Assembly: GCA_016292635.1 (NCBI GenBank)
Contig: JAEDIC010000038.1
Span: forward strand, 1-5,625
DNA length: 5,625 nucleotides
Direction of reading: 5' to 3'
From: Clostridia bacterium
GTDB lineage: Bacteria > Bacillota > Clostridia > Christensenellales > CAG-138
In this document: piece after piece, positions 1-5,625 of the stretch
How positions within the stretch are numbered: the stretch's first letter is position 1
Layout: each line of letters starts with the position of its first letter
Made by a program: the position numbers and the translations under genes
The notes under the pieces: model-generated
Databases searched by the model: none
What the model was told of the DNA's origin: nothing
What the model saw: only the letters and a program-made list of their open reading frames with translations

Positions 1-27
1 ATTAGGGCTATGCCCGAAACTGAAATA

Positions 28-60
28 CCCCCCGCTATGCGGGGGGATCATTATTCTTTT
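28..60 (+). terminator. GC-rich hairpin, probable terminator of a gene left of the window
   Basis: A perfect 8-bp stem (CCCCCCGC at 28-33/34-35 pairing with GCGGGGGG at 39-46) closes a three-base TAT loop. It is followed on the plus strand by a loosely T-rich tail ending in TTTT at 57-60, so an intrinsic terminator for a rightward transcript entering from the left is the most likely reading. The tail is interrupted by A and C, which weakens the call. On the minus strand the tail is poorer still. A smaller hairpin, GGGC-TAT-GCCC at 5-15, lies just before it and has the same loop. Confidence 0.5.
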
Positions 61-214
61 ACTTAAAACTCTGTGATCGGTAATAAGAATCTACAAATCG
101 ACGTCTGTTTCTGCTGAACCGCGAGGGAACCCCTCCTGCAAACACAACTTTTACTTATACATAAGGTATCCTTTGCCTTCTTTCAGAATTAAATGCGGCA
201 CAGGCAAATATAGC
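61..214. other. Intergenic stretch with no recognisable gene
   Basis: Between the left hairpin and the terminator of the membrane protein gene I see no start codon with a ribosome binding site and a reading frame of useful length on either strand. Minor items are a 5-bp hairpin GAGGG-AAC-CCCTC at 123-135 and a 10-base direct repeat CTTTTACTTA at 56-65 and 148-157, which may be chance in AT-rich DNA. No riboswitch or structured RNA family was recognised. A decayed gene or a dispersed intergenic repeat cannot be excluded by reading alone. Confidence 0.4.
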
Positions 215-250
215 AAAGAAAAACCCCGCTTATTGCTTAAAGCGAGGTTT
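215..250 (-). terminator. Intrinsic terminator of the YitT-family gene
   Basis: Read on the minus strand, AAACCTCGCT (250-241) pairs with AGCGGGGTTT (230-221) through ten positions, one of them a G-T wobble, around a ten-base loop. The transcript then runs into TTTTTCTTT (223-215). It lies 31 bases past the stop codon of the minus-strand membrane protein gene. On the plus strand the wobble becomes a C-A mismatch and no T-run follows, so the terminator is directional. Confidence 0.85.
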
Positions 251-281
251 GCATATATCAGGTTGTGTGAGGGGCATCGGA

Positions 282-920
282 TTATTTTATTTTTCTGCCG
301 CCCGTCTGTATCAGGTCTATTATGGAGGAGGACAAGGTTACCGTAATTATGGAATAAAATATCCTGACAAAGGGGATATAGCTGAGGGAAAGGGCAAGCA
401 CAGTAAAATCGGTTATAAGGTATGCCCTGGATAACCGCCAGCCGGTGATATCGGATATAAACAAGGCAAGGGCATCGTCGCCGCCGCAGGAGCCGCCGTT
501 TTTTATTACTATGCCAACGCCTGCGCCAATAAACAGGGCTCCGAGAACTGCCGCTAAAATGGGCTTATCGTAAAAGCTTGGCAGCACCGGCGGAAAAAGC
601 TCCCATATCTTAAAAAACATGGAGAAACAAAGGGTGGAAAAACCGGATACCACAAGGAATCTCAGCCCCAGCCGCCTGAAAGCCAATCCATAGCATATGG
701 CGTCCAGCAAAACGGAAAGCAGGGAGGATGGTAGCCCCAGCCAATAGTTCAGCAGCAATATCATGCCAAGCACGCCGCCTTCAGTAACTCCGGTTTGCCT
801 GTGGATATTGTACATGCCGAATGAGCATATTGCCGTTCCCAGCAATATGGATAATACGCGTTTTGTTGTAAAAGCGCCGCTGCATTCTTTGCGCAAGCGG
901 CCGATGAGATCACGGAACAT
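282..920 (-). CDS. YitT/DUF161-family integral membrane protein, short form
   Basis: A 212-residue hydrophobic protein with about six or seven membrane segments, roughly at residues 22-40, 47-61, 64-81, 86-104, 120-139, 167-183 and 186-204. Family signatures are the glycine-rich TGVTEGGVLG (43-52) and GGSCGGDDA (142-150), the latter matching the GGSTGGTD-like motif of YitT/DUF161 proteins, followed by the typical SRAYLITD (164-171). Most YitT proteins are about 280 residues and end in a soluble DUF2179 domain; this one stops after the membrane part and a short basic tail, and the DNA up to its terminator encodes no lost DUF2179 domain. The start is supported by AGAGGT about 9 bases upstream. 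It is a single-gene transcript with its own promoter and terminator, divergent from the DUF512-der operon. The substrate or role is unknown; an unspecified transporter is a guess. The family call is firm. Confidence 0.88.
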   Translation of the reverse strand: MFRDLIGRLRKECSGAFTTKRVLSILLGTAICSFGMYNIHRQTGVTEGGVLGMILLLNYWLGLPSSLLSVLLDAICYGLAFRRLGLRFLVVSGFSTLCFSMFFKIWELFPPVLPSFYDKPILAAVLGALFIGAGVGIVIKNGGSCGGDDALALFISDITGWRLSRAYLITDFTVLALSLSYIPFVRIFYSIITVTLSSSIIDLIQTGGRKIK

Positions 921-947
921 TGTTAATTACCTCTATTTTTAAACCAT

Positions 948-976
948 AGTATATCCCAAGGGTTATACAAGGTCAA
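948..976 (-). promoter_or_regulatory. Sigma-A type promoter of the YitT-family gene
   Basis: On the minus strand, TTGACC (976-971) and TATACT (953-948) each match five of six consensus bases and are separated by an ideal 17-base spacer. Transcription would start near 941, leaving a leader of about 20 bases that contains the ribosome binding site. This is the best match to a housekeeping promoter in the window, but it is read from sequence only. Confidence 0.72.
949..968. promoter_or_regulatory. Imperfect inverted repeat, candidate operator in the yitT-type promoter
   Basis: The arms GTATATCCC (949-957) and GGGTTATAC (960-968) are inverted copies matching at eight of nine positions around a central AA. 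The dyad covers most of the spacer and overlaps the -10 box of the leftward promoter, a place where a dimeric repressor would block RNA polymerase. No regulator gene is visible in the window, and part of the symmetry comes from the -10 sequence itself, so chance remains possible. Confidence 0.35.
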
Positions 977-1009
977 ATTGTATATTGCCGGATTGCTTAT
1001 GAATTATCA

Positions 1010-1038
1010 TGGACAAGCGGGTAAATTTGCTATAAAAT
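1010..1038 (+). promoter_or_regulatory. Sigma-A type promoter of the DUF512-der operon
   Basis: TGGACA (1010-1015) and TAAAAT (1033-1038), each five of six consensus bases, are spaced by 17 bases. An overlapping reading, TGC-TATAAA at 1028-1036, would be an extended -10 element. The start point would be near 1045, about 40 bases ahead of the first gene. It is oriented away from the yitT-type promoter, with 33 bases between the two -35 boxes. Confidence 0.62.
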
Positions 1039-1083
1039 CTAATTTGGAATTATATGCGGATGAGCTGACGGGAGGTGTTGTGA

Positions 1084-2394
1084 ATGAATCAGGTGATCAC
1101 GTCTGTGGACGTGGATTCTGTTGCGGATGAGCTGGGCATACTTGCGGGTATGGAGCTTGTGGCGATAGACGGAGAACCTATTCGGGATATCATAGACTAT
1201 GAGCAGCTTACCGCCGCCGAGAGCCTTGTGCTTACAATACTGGACGACGACGGCAATATCGTAGATGTGCCGGTGGAAAAGGAGCTGTACGAACCGCTGG
1301 GTCTGGGCTTTGCCCATGGCGGACTTATGAGTCCCATACGCTCCTGCAAGAACCACTGCGTATTTTGTTTCATAGACCAAATGCCAAAGGGCGTAAGGAA
1401 TTCCTTGCATGTTAAGGATGACGATTGGCGGCTATCCCTTATAATGGGCAACTATGTTACCCTTACAAACGTGGACGACGAGGAATTCGACAGGATAATA
1501 AAGCGTCATGTAAGTCCGCTGTACGTTTCGGTGCACGCCACAGACCCTGAAGTGCGCCGAAGAATGATGGGCAATCCTTCCGCCGTTCGCATAATGGAAC
1601 GGCTTACCGCACTGAAAAACGCCGGAATCCGGTTCCACTGCCAGATAGTATTGTGCCCGGAGCTGAACGATAAAGACGTGCTGGAGCGCAGTATATCGGA
1701 CCTGTACAGTCTTTCGCCTGCGGCTCAAAGCCTTGCGGTGGTGCCCGTTGGCCTTACGAGATTCCGGGAGAAGCTGTATAAGCTTCGCTGCCTTACCAAA
1801 GAAGAGGCTGGGGAGGCAATAGACGCCATAGAAAAATGGCAGAAGAAAAGCCTTAAAGAGCATGGCACGGCATTTGTGTTCCCATCGGATGAGCTGTACA
1901 TAATTGCGGGCCGGGAACTGCCAAAGGCCGAAACCTATGAAGACTACTGCCAGATCGAAAACGGCGTTGGACTTCTCAGAAAGTTCGAAGAGGAATTTTT
2001 GTATGCTCTGAAGGAGGCAAAGCCCCTCGGCAAGGAAGCGGTACTGGACAGCGCCTCAGGCGTGTCCGCCGCGCCATTTATGAGCAGGCTGTTTGAAAGG
2101 CTGATTCCATACGGAATAAAGATAAACGTACATCCGATAGTAAACCGGTATTTTGGCGAGAGCGTCACCGTATCCGGCCTTATAACTGCCGGAGACCTTA
2201 TGGATCAGCTCATTGGGAAGCTCACAAGCGACATTCTGCTTATCCCACACAATATGATGAGAGAGAATGACGATGTTTTCCTTGACGGAATCCGTCTGCC
2301 GAAGCTGGAAAGCAGCCTCGGCGTAAAGGTAGCCCCAACATGGGCCACCGACGGCGAAGTGTTCATACATCAGTTATTCGATATGTTGAAATAA
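1084..2394 (+). CDS. DUF512 family protein: PDZ-like domain plus radical-SAM-type cysteine motif
   Basis: A complete 436-residue protein of the DUF512 family, common in Clostridia next to der. Domains in order: a PDZ-like N-terminus (about 1-65, with the pattern ADELGILAGMELVAIDG); a cysteine cluster C88-x3-C92-x2-C95, the arrangement that binds a 4Fe-4S cluster in radical SAM enzymes; a central part with YVSVHATDPEVRRRMMGN (147-164) resembling the radical SAM barrel; and the DUF512 domain (about 220-425) with VPVGLTRFR (220-228), a YEDYCQIENGVGL stretch (285-297) and NRYFGESVTVSGLITAGD (354-371). No signal peptide or membrane segment, so cytosolic. The start has a strong GGAGGT (1071-1076) 7 bases upstream; near-by GTG and TTG triplets are out of frame. 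It is probably co-transcribed with der. Family assignment is firm; an S-adenosylmethionine-dependent reaction is inferred from the cysteine motif, and the substrate is unknown. Confidence 0.92.
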   Translation: MNQVITSVDVDSVADELGILAGMELVAIDGEPIRDIIDYEQLTAAESLVLTILDDDGNIVDVPVEKELYEPLGLGFAHGGLMSPIRSCKNHCVFCFIDQMPKGVRNSLHVKDDDWRLSLIMGNYVTLTNVDDEEFDRIIKRHVSPLYVSVHATDPEVRRRMMGNPSAVRIMERLTALKNAGIRFHCQIVLCPELNDKDVLERSISDLYSLSPAAQSLAVVPVGLTRFREKLYKLRCLTKEEAGEAIDAIEKWQKKSLKEHGTAFVFPSDELYIIAGRELPKAETYEDYCQIENGVGLLRKFEEEFLYALKEAKPLGKEAVLDSASGVSAAPFMSRLFERLIPYGIKINVHPIVNRYFGESVTVSGLITAGDLMDQLIGKLTSDILLIPHNMMRENDDVFLDGIRLPKLESSLGVKVAPTWATDGEVFIHQLFDMLK

Positions 2395-2408
2395 AGCGAG
2401 GTTAAATT

Positions 2409-3743
2409 ATGTCTAAGCCCCTTGTGGCGGTAGTAGGCCGCCCGAACGTTGGCAAGTCCACGTTCTTTAATAAAATAATCGGCAAGCGCGTCGCCATCGT
2501 GGAGGATACCCCCGGCGTTACCCGTGACCGTATATACGGCGATGCGGAATGGCTGGATTATCACTTTGCCCTGGTGGATACCGGCGGCATAGAGCCCATG
2601 AAAGAGGATATAATCAGCACCCAGATGCGCCGTCAGGCAGAGCTTGCCATTGAGACGGCTGATGTTATTATCTTTATGGTGGACGGTAGGGAAGGCATAA
2701 CCGCCGCAGATGAGGACGTGGCCGAGATGCTGCGCCGCTCACATAAGCCCATAGTGCTGGCGGTAAATAAAGTGGACCATCCAAAGTTTGAAGACACCGC
2801 CTATGATTTTTATGCCCTTGGCATAGGCAACCCCATCACCATATCTGCAGAGCAGGGCCTTGGCCTTGGAGATCTGCTGGATGAGGTGGTGGCCTATTTC
2901 CCCAAATGTGAAGCGGAACTGGAAAGCGACGCCATAAACATCGCCATAGTGGGCAAGCCCAACGTTGGCAAATCCAGCCTTGTAAACGCATTGCTGGGCT
3001 ATGAGCGAACCATCGTAAGCGATATTTCCGGCACTACCCGTGATGCCATAGACACGCCCTTTACATGGAACGACAATGAATTTGTATTAGTGGACACTGC
3101 GGGTATACGCCGCAAGCGTGCCATCGAAGACGAAACCGTGGAGCGCTACAGCGTTATACGCTCTCTGGGCGCCATACGTCGGGCAGATGTTGTGCTTATC
3201 GTTATAGATGCGTCTGAGGGCATGAGCGAGCAGGATGTTCGTATAGCGGGCTATGTACACGAAGAGGGCAAGGCTTCCGTGGTAATAGTAAATAAGTGGG
3301 ACATCATCGAAAAGGATACCCACACTATGAATGAATTTAAGAAAAAACTGTATTCGGATCTTGCATTCATGAGCTATGTGCCTATGCTGTTCATCTCGGC
3401 AAAGACGGGCCAGAGGGTAAATAAGGTACTGGAGCTTGCCAAGTACGCATATAACCAGAACAGCATACGCATTTCAACCGGCACGCTGAATGACGTCATA
3501 TCCGAGGCGGTCACCGTAACCGAGCCCCCTTCCGACAAGGGCCGCCGCCTGAAGATATACTATGCCACACAGTTTGCCACCAATCCTCCCACATTTGCCC
3601 TGGTGGTAAACGACCCTGCCATAATGCACTTTTCGTATCAGCGGTATCTTGAGAACTATCTGCGAAAGTCCTTCGGTCTTGAGGCTACGCCAATACGTTT
3701 GAAGGTGCGGGCAAGGGGAAAGAACGATGAACTGAATAAGTAG
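2409..3743 (+). CDS. der: Ribosome assembly GTPase Der (EngA)
   Basis: Der is an essential GTPase with two tandem G domains that helps mature the 50S ribosomal subunit in the cytosol. The 444-residue length is normal. G domain 1: GRPNVGKS (10-17), TPGVTRD with T38, DTGG (57-60), NKVD (120-123), SAE (146-148). G domain 2: GKPNVGKS (182-189), GTTRD (208-212), DTAG (229-232), NKWD (295-298), SAKTG (330-334). All five G motifs are intact in both. The C-terminal KH-like domain occupies about 352-440 and ends in a basic stretch (LKVRARGK). The start follows GAGGT (2398-2402) by 6 bases and lies 14 bases after the DUF512 stop, so the two genes form an operon, closed by a strong terminator immediately after der. 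The translation shows no frameshift or lost residue. Confidence 0.98.
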   Translation: MSKPLVAVVGRPNVGKSTFFNKIIGKRVAIVEDTPGVTRDRIYGDAEWLDYHFALVDTGGIEPMKEDIISTQMRRQAELAIETADVIIFMVDGREGITAADEDVAEMLRRSHKPIVLAVNKVDHPKFEDTAYDFYALGIGNPITISAEQGLGLGDLLDEVVAYFPKCEAELESDAINIAIVGKPNVGKSSLVNALLGYERTIVSDISGTTRDAIDTPFTWNDNEFVLVDTAGIRRKRAIEDETVERYSVIRSLGAIRRADVVLIVIDASEGMSEQDVRIAGYVHEEGKASVVIVNKWDIIEKDTHTMNEFKKKLYSDLAFMSYVPMLFISAKTGQRVNKVLELAKYAYNQNSIRISTGTLNDVISEAVTVTEPPSDKGRRLKIYYATQFATNPPTFALVVNDPAIMHFSYQRYLENYLRKSFGLEATPIRLKVRARGKNDELNK

Positions 3744-3746
3744 CAT

Positions 3747-3784
3747 AAAGCCGCCCGGTATGGTATGTTCCGGGCGGTTTTATA
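3747..3784 (+). terminator. Intrinsic terminator of the DUF512-der operon
   Basis: CCGCCCGG (3751-3758) and CCGGGCGG (3770-3777) form a perfect 8-bp stem around an 11-base loop. It can be lengthened to 12 bp by pairing AAAG (3747-3750) with TTTT (3778-3781), including one G-T wobble. The T-run directly follows the GC stem and the hairpin begins three bases after the der stop codon. This separates der transcription from spoIVA. Confidence 0.93.
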
Positions 3785-3790
3785 TTACAG

Positions 3791-3913
3791 CCTGGAGGAG
3801 CTGTTGTAGCGATACCAAAAGCCAATGGCCCGTCCGAGGACACGATAGTAACAATTCCCAATGCGGAGGATACTGTCACAGCAATATCCAAAGCAAAATA
3901 CTCAAAGAGGTAA
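3791..3913 (+). pseudogene. Start-less coding-like fragment with internal repeats, possible 3' remnant of a lost gene
   Basis: A reading frame free of stops from 3749 to the TAA at 3911-3913 translates from 3791 as 40 residues of plausible protein. It has no ATG, GTG or TTG start. Codon choice (ATA for Ile, GAG, GCG, ACG) resembles the flanking genes. The peptide carries three degenerate copies of a short unit, AIPKA, TIPNA and AISKA, with EDTIV and EDTVT between them, and ends in a basic tail KAKYSKR. A GGAGGAG sits at 3794-3800, but the triplet it would serve (TTG at 3804) runs straight into TAG. I do not recognise the family, and it does not resemble the C-terminus of GpsA as I remember it. 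It could be a remnant of a deleted gene or simply a chance open frame. Confidence 0.3.
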
Positions 3914-3955
3914 GTTGGGGAGCGTTCGACGTGAAAATGTTGTTTTATTAAGTCC

Positions 3956-3984
3956 GCATGTTGCGCCCCCTTTGCTCATATATA
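3956..3984 (+). promoter_or_regulatory. Candidate sigma-E (mother-cell) promoter of spoIVA
   Basis: GCATGTT (3956-3962) matches the sigma-E -35 pattern KMATATT at six of seven positions. After a 14-base spacer, CATATATA (3977-3984) matches the -10 pattern CATACAMT at five of eight, with the leading CATA intact. The start point would be near 3990, giving a short leader that includes the ribosome binding site. The position fits known sigma-E control of spoIVA in Bacillus subtilis. The -10 match is only moderate and the site was looked for because the gene suggested it. Confidence 0.42.
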
Positions 3985-4013
3985 TCTACTGCACACATTT
4001 TAGGAGGTGCCCA

Positions 4014-5492
4014 ATGGATAAAAATGAGCTGTACAGGGATATAGCGGAGAGGACCGGCGGAGATATATATATCGGCGTGGTGGGGCCGGTGCGCACGGGA
4101 AAATCCACCTTTATTAAACGTTTCATGGACGTTATGGTCATACCTAACGTTAAGGATGACAACCAGAAGGCACGGCTCATTGACGAGCTGCCTCAAAGCG
4201 CTGCGGGCCGCACCATAATGACTACACAGCCGAGATTTATACCAAACGAGGCTGCGACGCTGGATATCGGTCAGGATTGCAGCCTTCGCATTCGTATGGC
4301 GGACTGCGTTGGGTATATGGTGGAGGGGGCGGTAGGCCATACCGAAAATAACGCCCCAAGAATGGTGCGAACTCCGTGGTTTGATTATGATATACCCTTT
4401 GAGGACGCGGCGGAGATAGGCACCAATAAGGTGATAACCGAGCATTCCACAATAGGCATACTGGTAACCACAGACGGCACCATAACCGATATTGAGCGCC
4501 CAGCCTATGTGGAAGCGGAATGCAGAGTCATATCTGAGCTTAAGGCTGCCGGAAGACCATTCGTGGTGCTTGTGAACAGCACATCTCCGGCGGGAGCGGC
4601 GGCAACGGCGCTGGCTGCGGAGATCGAGGGAAAATACGGCGTTATAGCCATGACTGCGGACGTTATGAACATGGAGCAGGCCCAGTTTGAACGGCTGCTC
4701 AGGTCAATTCTTATGGCCTTCCCAATGCGTTCGGTGCAAATAAAGCTTCCCTCATGGGTAAATGCATTGGGGGCGGATCACTGGCTGGTACAGCGGGTTG
4801 CAGAGCCGCTTGCTGCGGCGCTGGAAAACGTGGAAATAATGGGGGATGGGCAGAGCATAATAGAGGCTCTGCAGGGCATAGAGGATTACGAGTGCCCAAT
4901 ATCCGAAGGTCTTGACCTTGCTGAGGGGATGATGAAAATATCCCTATCTCCGGCAGGCGGTATGTTCTATAAGATAATCAGCGAAGAATGCGGCTATGAG
5001 ATACAGGACGACGCGCATCTTGTGTCATCAATAAAGGAATTTATCGTTGCGAAACGGGAATATGACCGCATACGCCATGCCCTTGAACAGGCTGCTGCCA
5101 CTGGATACGGCACAGTTCCGCCGAATATGGATGATATGGAACTGGATGAGCCGGAGATAGTTCAGCGAGGAGGCAGATTCGGCGTAAAGCTCAGAGCCCA
5201 TGCTTCAGGACTTCATCTGATAAAGGTGAATATTGAATCCGAGGTGTCTCCACTGGTGGGCACAGAGGAGCAAAGCGAGGAATTCGCGTCATATCTAAGC
5301 GGCATATTTGAAAAAGACCCTGCACAACTGTGGCAGACGGATATTTTCGGAAAATCATTATACGACATGGTGAGAGAGGGGATGGCCTCGAAGGTAAGCC
5401 GAATGCCGGAGAGCGTACAGCAAAAGCTGCAGAATACCGTTGAGCGGATGGTGAACGACGGCTGTAACGGGCTGATATGCATAATGCTTTAA
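4014..5492 (+). CDS. spoIVA: Stage IV sporulation protein A, coat morphogenetic ATPase
   Basis: SpoIVA polymerises on the mother-cell face of the outer forespore membrane, anchored by SpoVM, and forms the base on which the spore coat assembles; ATP hydrolysis drives polymerisation. This copy is 492 residues, equal to the Bacillus subtilis protein. Visible landmarks: Walker A GPVRTGKST (24-32, Lys30); the threonine pair in TIMTTQPRF (T70, T71), placed as the sensor threonines; MADCVGY (95-101) with the Walker B-like Asp97; and VLVNSTSP (186-193) in place of a GTPase NKxD motif, in keeping with ATP use. The conserved end GLICIML (486-492) lies in the region linked to SpoVM contact. The start at 4014 is chosen because AGGAGG (4002-4007) lies 6 bases upstream and MDKNELYRDIAERTGG begins the family's N-terminus; the frame stays open upstream to ATG 3861, but those extra 51 residues have no ribosome site and no family likeness. 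Confidence 0.98.
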   Translation: MDKNELYRDIAERTGGDIYIGVVGPVRTGKSTFIKRFMDVMVIPNVKDDNQKARLIDELPQSAAGRTIMTTQPRFIPNEAATLDIGQDCSLRIRMADCVGYMVEGAVGHTENNAPRMVRTPWFDYDIPFEDAAEIGTNKVITEHSTIGILVTTDGTITDIERPAYVEAECRVISELKAAGRPFVVLVNSTSPAGAAATALAAEIEGKYGVIAMTADVMNMEQAQFERLLRSILMAFPMRSVQIKLPSWVNALGADHWLVQRVAEPLAAALENVEIMGDGQSIIEALQGIEDYECPISEGLDLAEGMMKISLSPAGGMFYKIISEECGYEIQDDAHLVSSIKEFIVAKREYDRIRHALEQAAATGYGTVPPNMDDMELDEPEIVQRGGRFGVKLRAHASGLHLIKVNIESEVSPLVGTEEQSEEFASYLSGIFEKDPAQLWQTDIFGKSLYDMVREGMASKVSRMPESVQQKLQNTVERMVNDGCNGLICIML

Positions 5493-5518
5493 GATAAAAT
5501 AAGAAACCGAACAACAAA

Positions 5519-5548
5519 AAACATCGCAGTCATATGACTGCGATGTTT
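5519..5548. terminator. Bidirectional terminator between spoIVA and tRNA-Pro
   Basis: A perfect 30-base palindrome with arms AAACATCGCAGTCAT and its exact complement, centred on 5533/5534. On the minus strand it is followed by a run of six T counted from the stem end and then GTTGTT, making a strong terminator for the tRNA, only two bases past its CCA. On the plus strand just three T follow before AATGG, so termination of spoIVA should be weaker. The hairpin starts 26 bases after the spoIVA stop. Confidence 0.87.
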
Positions 5549-5550
5549 AA

Positions 5551-5625
5551 TGGTCTGGGTGAGAAGATTTGAACTTCCGGCCTCTTGAACCCCATTCAAG
5601 CACGCTACCAAACTGCGCCACACCC
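5551..5625 (-). tRNA. tRNA-Pro, anticodon GGG (5' end cut by the window edge)
   Basis: The minus strand folds into a full cloverleaf lacking only the first two bases. The partial 5' acceptor strand GGGTG pairs with CACCC of CACCCAG. D-arm: GCGC, a nine-base loop with GG, then GCGT. Anticodon arm: CTTGA, loop ATGGGGT, TCAAG. Variable loop: AGGCC. T-arm: GGAAG, loop TTCAAAT, CTTCT. Discriminator A is followed by an encoded CCA (5553-5551). The anticodon GGG (plus-strand 5591-5593) reads CCC and CCU, and the following G37 is usual for proline tRNAs. The complete gene would be 77 bases. A32 and T38 could pair across the loop. It converges on spoIVA. Confidence 0.96.

Noticed and set aside
56..157. 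Direct repeat CTTTTACTTA as a mobile-element or attachment-site duplication
   Set aside because: The copies are only 10 bases, AT-rich, and enclose no transposase, integrase or terminal inverted repeats.
249..434. Plus-strand 61-residue frame opposite the YitT-family gene
   Set aside because: It lies antisense to a well-supported gene, begins in that gene's terminator, and has no family likeness.
1039..1410. Minus-strand 123-residue frame over the DUF512 gene start
   Set aside because: It is antisense to a conserved coding region, rich in His/Tyr typical of reverse-frame shadows, and has no ribosome binding site.
3685..3891. Minus-strand 68-residue hydrophobic frame across the der end
   Set aside because: It overlaps der and its terminator on the opposite strand and lacks a ribosome binding site. 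Its apparent repeats mirror the repeats of the plus-strand fragment.
3760..3951. Plus-strand 63-residue frame downstream of der
   Set aside because: It starts inside the loop of the der terminator, has no ribosome binding site, and has an unlikely composition.
3992..3999. CACACATT as the sigma-E -10 box of spoIVA
   Set aside because: The expected start point would fall inside the ribosome binding site, and the nearest -35-like sequence is only 9 bases away.
3861..4013. Longer spoIVA starting at ATG 3861 (51 extra residues)
   Set aside because: No ribosome binding site at 3861, no resemblance of the extra residues to SpoIVA, and a strong AGGAGG exactly before ATG 4014, which gives the family's normal length and N-terminus.

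Overview
The window looks like chromosomal core sequence from an endospore-forming Firmicute of class Clostridia. The evidence is a full-length SpoIVA gene (a spore-coat ATPase found only in endospore formers), a DUF512 radical-SAM gene directly upstream of der (a neighbourhood typical of Clostridia), strong GGAGG-type ribosome binding sites, and roughly balanced base composition with frequent ATA isoleucine codons. I cannot assign a genus.

Layout from left to right. Positions 1-281 hold no convincing gene: a GC-rich hairpin (terminator-like) near the left edge, about 155 bases without recognisable content, and the terminator of the next gene. Positions 282-920 (minus strand) encode a short YitT-type membrane protein. 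Positions 921-1083 are a divergent control region with one good housekeeping-type promoter for each direction; the leftward promoter carries an inverted repeat that could be an operator. Positions 1084-3743 (plus strand) are a two-gene operon: the DUF512/radical-SAM protein and the double-GTPase ribosome assembly factor Der, 14 bases apart and closed by a strong terminator. Positions 3782-4013 separate der from spoIVA and contain a coding-like fragment without a start codon and a candidate sigma-E promoter. Positions 4014-5492 encode SpoIVA. A perfect palindrome at 5519-5548 terminates both spoIVA and a convergent tRNA-Pro(GGG) gene on the minus strand, which runs off the right edge with its first two bases missing.

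Functionally, Der acts in maturation of the 50S ribosomal subunit during growth, and the DUF512 protein is probably co-transcribed with it but has no assigned reaction. SpoIVA acts in the mother cell during sporulation, polymerising on the forespore as the base of the coat. A terminator and a separate candidate promoter suggest spoIVA is controlled independently of der. The YitT-family protein is an integral membrane protein of unknown substrate.

I found no mobile element, CRISPR array, toxin-antitoxin or defence gene. The least ordinary points are the start-less coding remnant between der and spoIVA, where many Clostridia carry plsY and/or gpsA, and the inverted repeat inside the yitT-type promoter.
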